This document shows positions 22,401-31,400 of a DNA stretch of 64,000 nt, one piece after another. Origin of the DNA: Flabesymbios commensalis. Taxonomy: Eukaryota; Annelida; Polychaeta; Terebellida; Flabelligeridae. The notes beneath the pieces were generated by a model. It had not been told where the DNA came from. It ran no database searches and saw only the letters and a program-made list of their open reading frames with translations. Position 1 is the stretch's first letter. Every line of letters begins with the position of its first letter. The stretch covers positions 23,495,250-23,559,249 of the forward strand of contig OZ024907.1 in the NCBI GenBank assembly GCA_964017125.1, written 5' to 3'. A program made the position numbers and the translations under genes.

Positions 22401-25400
22401 TCGAGAATTGACGGAATTCCGATTGAGTTATATTCTTCGGACATTAAATATTTTACACCTTCACTGACAACATTATTCAATACCATTTTCGATTCGGCAG
22501 ATTATCCAGATGACTGGGCACAAGGGTTGATATACCCAGTTCACAAAAAGGGTGTTAAGTCAGATCCACAGAACTATCGGAAAGTTTCTCTGATTCCCTC
22601 TCATGCAAAAGTTTTTGAATCTGTACTCGAAAATAGATTGTCATTCAAAAACTTAGTGTGCCGTGACGATGATCCTCTACAAAGAGGCTTTAAAAAAAAT
22701 TACAGGACATCTGATAATTTATTTGTGTTGTACAATCTGGTTGAAACGCAATAAAACAGGTGAAAAACCGCTCTACGTTTGTTATATAGATTTGACCAAA
22801 GCTTTCGATTATTTAAACAGAGATGCACTTATCTATGTTTCTTAAATCTAGCAGTCGAGTTAAATGGAATGGCAAGATTAGAAAGCCTATTAAAAACCGT
22901 TATGTTGTCATGCAGGGGGGGGGGGGAGTGTCTTAGGCCCCAAACTTTTCAATGAATTCCTGCAGGATCTCGAAAAATATTTAAATCCTAAATACGGTCT
23001 TAAGATAGGAGACATATACCTTGCGTACCTCCTATTTGCCGACGACATAGTCCTCTTTTCAGAATTTGCTGAGAGCCTTACAAATTGACTAATATTATAA
23101 GTATTGTGAAATATGGAATCTGATAATAAGCATTGCTAAAACAAAAATAGTGATTTACAACCAAATATATGCTAAACATTCATTTTCTTTCACACTGGCC
23201 GAAAATACGCTTGAATTCGTGGACAAATATAAATATTTAGGTCTTTGGTGTAGTAAAAATAAAAATATATTTGTAAAAAACCATTCGTATCTGGCTGAAC
23301 AAGCTCGCAAAGCAATATTCACAATTAGGAATTATAGTCACAACTTACGACATCTAACGCCAAAATTGTCTCTAAAAGTATTCCAAGCCCAAATAGAGCC
23401 AATACTGATGTATGGTAGCGAGGTACTATTTATTGGTAAAGAAATATTGGACTTTGAGACAGTTCATTTATTATTCTTGAAAAATATGCTTGGAGTCAAA
23501 CAACAAACCACATCAGTTACTATTTATGGGGATACAGGAAGGTATCCTTTCTTTTTAAAACAATAAATTCTAGCTTTCAAATACTGGATTCGCTTGATCT
23601 CCTTGCCTAGAAGCTGTTATTTGAGAATCGTGTACAACTCACTGGCGTCTCTTGACTTTATTGGTGAAACAAATTGGTGCTCTCACATCAGGTCATTATT
23701 ATTCAGAACAAACCACCGCGACGTTTGGGAAAATCATAGGGTAGAAAATGCCAATCGTCTCATCAAACAAGTTAAATTATGTTTGATTAATACATATAAA
23801 GTTGATTGGTCTATCAAAGCCCGAAACTCCATAAAAAAATTACGAACGTACATAAAGTTCAAATTCGAACACTCGCTAGAAGAATATCTGTTTTACATCC
23901 CCGACACAATGTGGAAGAAGGCACTATCAAGATTAAGAATGAGCTCACATATGCTAGAAATTGAACGAGGAAGGCATGTCAAGCCGCAAAAACTACCACT
24001 TAAACAGCGCATATGTCAAAGATGTACATCAAACTCTGTTGATGACGAAATTCATTTTTTAATTACTTGCTCTTACTTCGCTACGCAGCGAACTAGTTTA
24101 CTTGCCGAAAGCAAACTACACAACAGTGAATTTGACTCTCAAACGACTCTTAAACGACGACAAATTTATATATATTATGTCATCTACACATCGACCATTA
24201 GTAATATGCTTAGCAAAATACACCTATAGCTGTTTTCAAACCTTAAGCGTGTCGCGTACCTCTGCTTTATAAAACGATTGGGGCGTAGGGTGACTGATGC
24301 GGCTGGTGATTCCTCTAATCATCCACTCATAAAATCATCCATGCTGTCGGGGGATCACCACTGTGGTATCAGCGACTGATGCGGCTGGTGATTCCTCTAA
24401 TCATCCACTCATGAAATCATCCATGCTGTCGGGGGAACACCACTGTGGTATCAGCGACTGGTGTGGCTGGTGATTCCTCTAATCATCCACTTATGAAATC
24501 ATCCATGTTGTCTGGGGATCACCACTGTGGTATCAGCGACTGGTGCGGCTGGTGATTCCTCTGAGACCTCTGATCATCCACTCATGAAATCATCCATGCT
24601 GTCGGGGGAACACCACTGTGGTATCAGCGACTGGTGCGGCTGGTGATTCCTTTAATCATCCACTCATGAAATCATCCATGCTGTCGGGGGAACACCACTG
24701 TGGTATCAGCGACTGGTGTGGCTGGTGATTCATCTAATCATCCACTTATGAAATCATCCATGTTGTCTGGGGAACACCACTGTGGTATCAGCGACTGGTG
24801 TGGCTGGTGATTCCTCTAATCATCTTGGTGTTTCGAGCTGACGTCAGTCAATGCATTTTTTAGATTGTTTTTTAACTTGTTAAATGTATTTAATAATATT
24901 ATTTCCTTCTTTATACATACTCTCACTCATTATGTAATTACTCGGTTTCTATGCTTTCCAGAGGTTTCCTGAAGCTTTTCGAAAATTTCAAGATGGCGTC
25001 CAAGATGGCCGCCAGCGTATTGTCATACTCGGCGAATTGTGTTAATTCTTCAATTTTAGCTGAGTTTTATTTTATCTTGATGAATATTTAACCCTTTTTC
25101 GAATGAGTTGGCTTCCAAGATGGCCGTATTGTCATACGTGGGAAATTATGTGAGTTCCAAAATTGTAGGTTAATTTTTGTTTCGGCCTATAGCATATTCA
25201 CTAGTTTTGTGGTCAATAAATCCATCTGAAATAGTTAGCCTAATCCTTTTAGCCCAATATTGTTTTAGAGAATGTCTTTATAATGTTATTTGTTATCGTC
25301 TGACGTATATTTTATCGTAAAATCCAAGATGGATGTCATTTTACATATTCACAATTAAATTAATTACGTCATTCTAAATACTAAGCACATCAAAGCATGT

Positions 25401-28400
25401 TTGAATATACTGTGCTTAAATAGAGTTTCGAATGCCTTGTAGCCTAATCTGTCGTATTACCTAGTCTATTTTTTGGATTTTTATTAAGCAAGTGTTGTTT
25501 TCTATATTATAGTTCACATGCATAAAAGACGCTTTTTTGTGTGTGTTGGCGTATCCACTCTGAATTTGGTCAATCAAAGGTATTTAAAAACATGAGAGAT
25601 ACATTTATCAGCTCCAAATCATGCAGAAACCGAAAATTGTGCGTTAATTTTCAACAAAAATATAGAAAAGATCTGGTTTTAGCGGTCATTTTTGTTTCGT
25701 TTATTTAGCGGTGAAGGACACTAAAGATGTTATCCGACAGATTCGAATTCAGCACACCCAAATTATGTAATAACAAGTGGAAAAAATCTGCACTCAAATG
25801 TCTAGCAAAGTTCAATGTTTCATATTTCAGCCCAGGGTGAATACACACATTTTCAAAAATGGCTGCAATATTCTCACATTTAATAATATATATGCCATGT
25901 TCAAATCTAACTATCACTCAGTTTAAGTATATACACATCTGGGTTCAGAAAAAAAGGGTAAATATAGATATGGCGAAGGTTTATGTTTAATTGAGTCGTT
26001 TCCACTAGCTTGTTTTGTTGTCGATTTTGCTTATTTTGTAATAGAACAAATTGTTTCAACGTATTTATAGAGATCACTCTTAAATCCTCTGCACCATGTA
26101 ATATCATTTGAACGGAAATTTAATTAATTTTTATATGGTATATTGCTTGTGTAGATTGTGACATTTTTTGCTTCAAAAGGTAATCAGGTCATTGGCTGAC
26201 ATATAGCTGAGCATATTTATTAATTAAAAAAAAATCTGATGGAAACTTTTTCCTGAAATGCGCTGGGAGGCAGAAACTGATAGATTAGTAGCTATCTTGA
26301 CAACAAATAACTGCGGCGGCGGACCGTGTGGAATACAGTAAGCAGCCCGCCCCGACAAGAGCTGCTTAATGACCTCAATGTTACTGGCACAACGCCGGTA
26401 ACAGTGGTGAATGGGTTAATAGAATAGTTCGCATATGGAATGTCCTAACCATTACGAATTACATGTATTCCTACTTCGTTTCTCGTTTCCAAGCAGTTAA
26501 ATCTTGACGAATTTATTTAACAGTTTTGTAAAAAGTAAGTGTTGTTCACAGTGTATTAAATATATTTGCGTTGTAATTTTCGTTTATCATGATCGTACAG
26601 GGCTGGTGGGAATAGAAATAGTATCTTTGGGTGTGAACTAGGTGCGAAGGATCCAATGGATCATGTTAATAGTTTCTCTCTCAGGTGTACATTTACTGTT
26701 TATAGACCCGATATAATTATAATTTTTTTTACTTAAATATATGTACATAGATTCTCATGTCATAGGCCTATGTTATAAAATTATTATCAATATTCTATTA
26801 CGTATATACACTGAATTGAATTGTCGTCTTTATTACGTCTTGCCAATTTCAATGTCAAAAAACTAAAGCAAATTATTTTTAATTTTATTTTAAACACAAT
26901 GCATATAGAGCCCTAGTCGGCGTATATGACAAATTACTGCCATACGATAAAATTTGATATGTCACATTTAAGTTCCCTCGTCGCCTTTATTCACAACGTG
27001 GCATATTTTGAAATAAATCCGTGAATACAATTTTTTTAATTCGTCCCAATGACGAGGCTTCGGGATTTTGAGAGGTATTATGAGAATTTTATAATAAACA
27101 CATAGCGTCATTTACTTGCTTGAGAAGAAATATAAGTTAAACAAACTTCAAAGTGAAGACAATACATTTAATAAACAAAATAAGATACCTTTAGGTAAGT
27201 TGAATGAGGATAATTTGAATTCGACGACTTTCATTTACACTGAATTCGTCTAATTGTATCTCCATTAGAGCCTTTTGATCAGTTTGTTAATCATGTTACT
27301 GTTAAGAATGTACGCTGAACTGCAATAACAAGTTTAGGCATAAACGCTCATATCCGCAGAAACTAATAAGGGGAAATTGGAAGTCAGTTGTTGAGAGTAA
27401 CGACACGGAGTTTAAAAAAATGCTAATTGGACCAAAATTGACACCTTTTTCCGAAAAGATATAGACTATCGATGCAAAATAAATTCAAATGTTTATTTAA
27501 TATGTCATAAAGCTGTGCAAGGAACAAAAGTTTATATACTAACATACATATACAGATTTATGGTAGCTTAGCAAAGACATGCAGCTTTGATACCTATACC
27601 ATAGAAATTGCCACTGATGTAATTTATAGGCAAATTTCTGACTGTTATTCAACATTATGCAGTTCATATTGTGATATAGTATGTTCCAATACGTTTATTT
27701 TAAGCAACTGAGATAGTATGTGTCTTTTCAATCATTTATTTACTTGCTTGGTAAATAACAAACTTTTATACTGTGGTAAAATGCCAGTGTGTTCTTGATT
27801 TGTAACCCCGTGCGGTAACACCGCACGTTAGTGGGACGTTGTAACGACCTTGTGTTGTGCACCTGACGTTTGTCGGGACAGTCACTGTCGGAGCAGCGCT
27901 CCGTCATGTGATTCAAGTTATGGTTAGGCCCCGGGCACTGTCGTCATTGAACAAATCTAGTTTTACAGACACTCTGCCGGAGACCTGGCGGGTCCCGGCG
28001 GTCGCCTGAAAACGTTACCGGGGCCCGGGCGGTGCTCGCAAGTATCCCTCACGGGACCCGACCGGGGGCCGTAAGGTGTAAGGGATATCGGCAGGGCAGA
28101 GGGCACCGGCAGGGCATCGGCAGAATTCTTGCAGGGCACCTCAGTGATCCCGGCAAGGGTATATAGCCTATAGGGGCGTTTCCCTATTAATCGTGTTCTT
28201 TTATTAAAACACATTCTCTAGGAGATGCAAGCTGCTGACAAAATAATATTGGCCGACCCCGATGGCTCATTAGGTCCAGTTGTGGCTCGAAACGCAGAGG
28301 TACTGGCCTCGAAGCCCTGTCGGATGGGATGTTCGTCATAGAGGTTGTGCATATTCTACATTGCTCCAAACTGTTCAAAGGCCTGGAATGTGCAGTGCTG

Positions 28401-31400
28401 TCTGTGGTACTGTGTACTATAAAGAACCCTTCGAAGTCATTCGATAAGAGTAGAGCATAGTCCCGACTTTGGGCTTCTTTCTGTCGAGATATTGCCATAA
28501 TTGTTCAGAAAGCGACGCAAAGCAATATTCACACTGCTGACATTATTCATTTAGCTGTCCTCAGGCTTATATTAGGCTTGCAACAGCCCCCGACCGCTAC
28601 AACGTTGGCCTTTTGACATTGCTCCTAGAGCAAGAAATATAGACAAATTAAATCCCGCAAAACGAATGTGCTGGGTTCGACCCTGGTTGGCTCTAAAAGC
28701 CCGTTACAGGGCTAACACCACGAGACTTCAAATCTTTCATCAGGTTGGATCCGTGGCTGGTTCAGGAAATTTTGCAGCGGGTTGGTCCTTAAATTGAGAA
28801 AAGTATTAGGCCCCTATATATGTGATGGAAATTTTTTTTCAATTATTAATGAAAAACAGGTTGTGTTCTTTTACTCGACTTATCTATTAGATAAACTGTT
28901 GTTAGTAGACCTATCCACAAAATGTAAGGGGAATTTAAAGACTGGGCTATTTGTATACATTTTGTGAAGCAAGTTGATTCAAGTTACAAACACAGTTTGT
29001 AAAGTTAGAAGTACCCTAAACTGTTTGATTGATTTATTGATGGATTGATTGATTGAGACTCTTCTCTTAGTAGTTGTGTATACCTCTGCAGATTATACAA
29101 GGGTTCCGACCGGGACCCGCTCGGGCTTCGCAAAGGCACCGGCGGAACACCGCCCGGGTCCCCTACAAGCCAAGTCAGGACCCCACAGGCTCCCACCCCG
29201 GTCCTGTAGGGGGCCCGGGCGGATACCTTGCGTACTTTCCTTCAAAAATTGTCCCCGCCGGACCCCTGCCGGGCAGTCGGGCTTGAACCGTGGTATAGCC
29301 TATTTCTCGCCGGGGCCCGGGTTACTTTTAAGTTAGAATTAAAAGTACCACGGGGCCCGCTCGGGGTGAAAAAAATGGACGGCACCCGGTCGGGGTCCGT
29401 CCGGGTCCCGTGCGGGACGACCAAAAAAGGCCCAAAACAGCCCGGGAAGGCCCCTTTTGTGAATTGTGACCAAGGCATTAGTGTGGTTCAGTTAAAATAG
29501 AAGTCAGGGCAACACAAAATATACTGCGGCACTGTAAAATTCTTTACAAATGAGAGTGTAGCGTCTAAAAACTGAATATGGCAACACCACGTCTGATAAT
29601 GTTGCGCCAGGCTGCAGACTCAGGTAACAGACAAGCTGCTGTCATAGGCATTGCTAGGGACATGCGACCTCTTGTTGAAAATTGAACAACCCTGCCTCAA
29701 AGGATGGACATGGATTAGGACACAAGTGCACATAATTTTCACCAACCGCTATTAGCCTAAACTCACCTCTTTCCATGTCGGATCAACACACGCTGTGGAA
29801 TCTTACTCACTACGATCATTTTAAACTCAAGAGATCTGAAGCTAAAGCAGCTTTTAAATTAGCACGTGATAAATATTATGTTGATATTGCTGACAAACTA
29901 GCAGACCCAAACACTTCATCCAAGGCTTATTGTAGGCTAACTAAACTAGCTTACGGTCAGAAAGCAGCAAGTGGAATTCTGCACCCGTTGGACGCTGATC
30001 GCGTAATAACGGCCGACGGAGAGAAGTGTTCTACGTTTAATAATTTGTTTAGCTCTCATAGTCGCGCTGACACATCTGAGAATATAAACAATACTCTTCC
30101 TTTTTTTACATATAATACAACACATCGCTTTAATGATATATCTACTACACCTGAGGAAATCTTTAAAATATTAAATGGTCTTAGCATATCTAAGGCTTCG
30201 GGTCCAGATGGTCTTAGTAATAAAGTACTACGTGAATGTGTTAGGGGGCTACCATTTAATATCCAGGGGGGGGGGGCAGGGATATTGGGATGGACCAAAA
30301 TATTTTTTTCAATATGATCCAGCTCAAGGTTATTTTTTTCCAGCTGTACGGTTAACAAATTCTTTATTTCAACCACTTTTGGAACGACTTTCATAAATTA
30401 CCATTGTATTATTTATTAAGGCTCTATAATATGATATTAGCCTAATATTTTGCAATGTGAGAAACTGAATATCTCCAGAATCCTTAAAATTTCATCGGCT
30501 AGAAAATAGTTTAGTACGCCAAAACATGTAGGCTTGCCAGATATGCCATAAATTATTTATTTCAAATAGGATCGACATAAAATTATTTATTTCACCTTCT
30601 CCCTGCCTTTAATTATTTATTTCGAAAATATCCCTGCCCTCCCCCTGGATATTGAATGGTGGCCCCCTTATTTCTTTGGCAGAGCCGCTGAGCAGACTTT
30701 TTAATTTATCCTTTTCATTTGGCGTGTTCCCATCATCATGGAAGCTTGCTAATGTCGTACCTATACATATGAAGGACGATCGGCAGCAAATACAAAATTA
30801 TAGAACTGTATCACTTTTGTCAAATATTTCTAAAGTCACGGAGAGAATTGTACACAATGCATTATATTCTTATTGTACTAAATATAAATTGTTGACAGAC
30901 AAAAATTCTGGGTTTAAAGCAAATGACAACACGGTTAATCAGCTTTTAATTATTAGTAAGACGATTATAAATGCATTAGATAGTAATAAGAACGCATGCA
31001 TGGTATTTTATCGATATTACTAAAGCGTTTGATATAGGGTCTGGCATAAGGGTTTATTACTTAAGTTGAGACAGTTTGGTGTTGAAGGTTCTTTTCATCG
31101 TTGGTGTGAGACTTACCTGTCTAATAAAAAACAGAGGCTAGTTATCAATGGATGTGAATCCCAGCTAGTACATATAAATGCTGGGGTCCCACAGGGTTCT
31201 ATATTAGGCCCAGTGTTTTTTCTTGTTTTATTAACGACATCATTTTGGAACTGGAAACAAATCCATAGTTATTTGCAGATGATACATTTATGTTAGATAC
31301 AAAGCCAATCGATTTAATGCTATTTATAAAGATAATTACAATGATGAGATTAAACAAACGTGACGTGGCGTGTACGCCGTAATCCATCCGCGTTCATCTG

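Larger units (their letters stand above)
16888..24826 (+). mobile_element. LINE (APE-type non-LTR retrotransposon, Jockey/CR1 superfamily), broken
   Basis: Order: ORF1 N-terminal part (16888-17473), interrupted by a TIR element (17474-19558); ORF1 continues (19562-20529) with an acidic segment, a coiled coil and a lysine run. An SGNH-esterase domain follows (about 20508-21030), then APE endonuclease (21035-22128), reverse transcriptase (about 22330-23150), a C-terminal region with a Cys/His finger (to 24229), 3' UTR and a tandem-repeat tail (24286-24826). The 5' limit is not defined. Stops and frameshifts lie throughout, so it is inactive. Exact clade cannot be fixed by eye. Confidence 0.85.

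Noticed and set aside
24286-24826. CRISPR-like regular array
   Set aside because: Units of about 76-90 bp repeat throughout with no unique spacers; it is a minisatellite in a eukaryotic LINE tail.
29049-29500. Overlapping long frames on both strands
   Set aside because: High GC removes stop codons on all frames. The protein text is low-complexity Pro/Gly/Arg without a domain.
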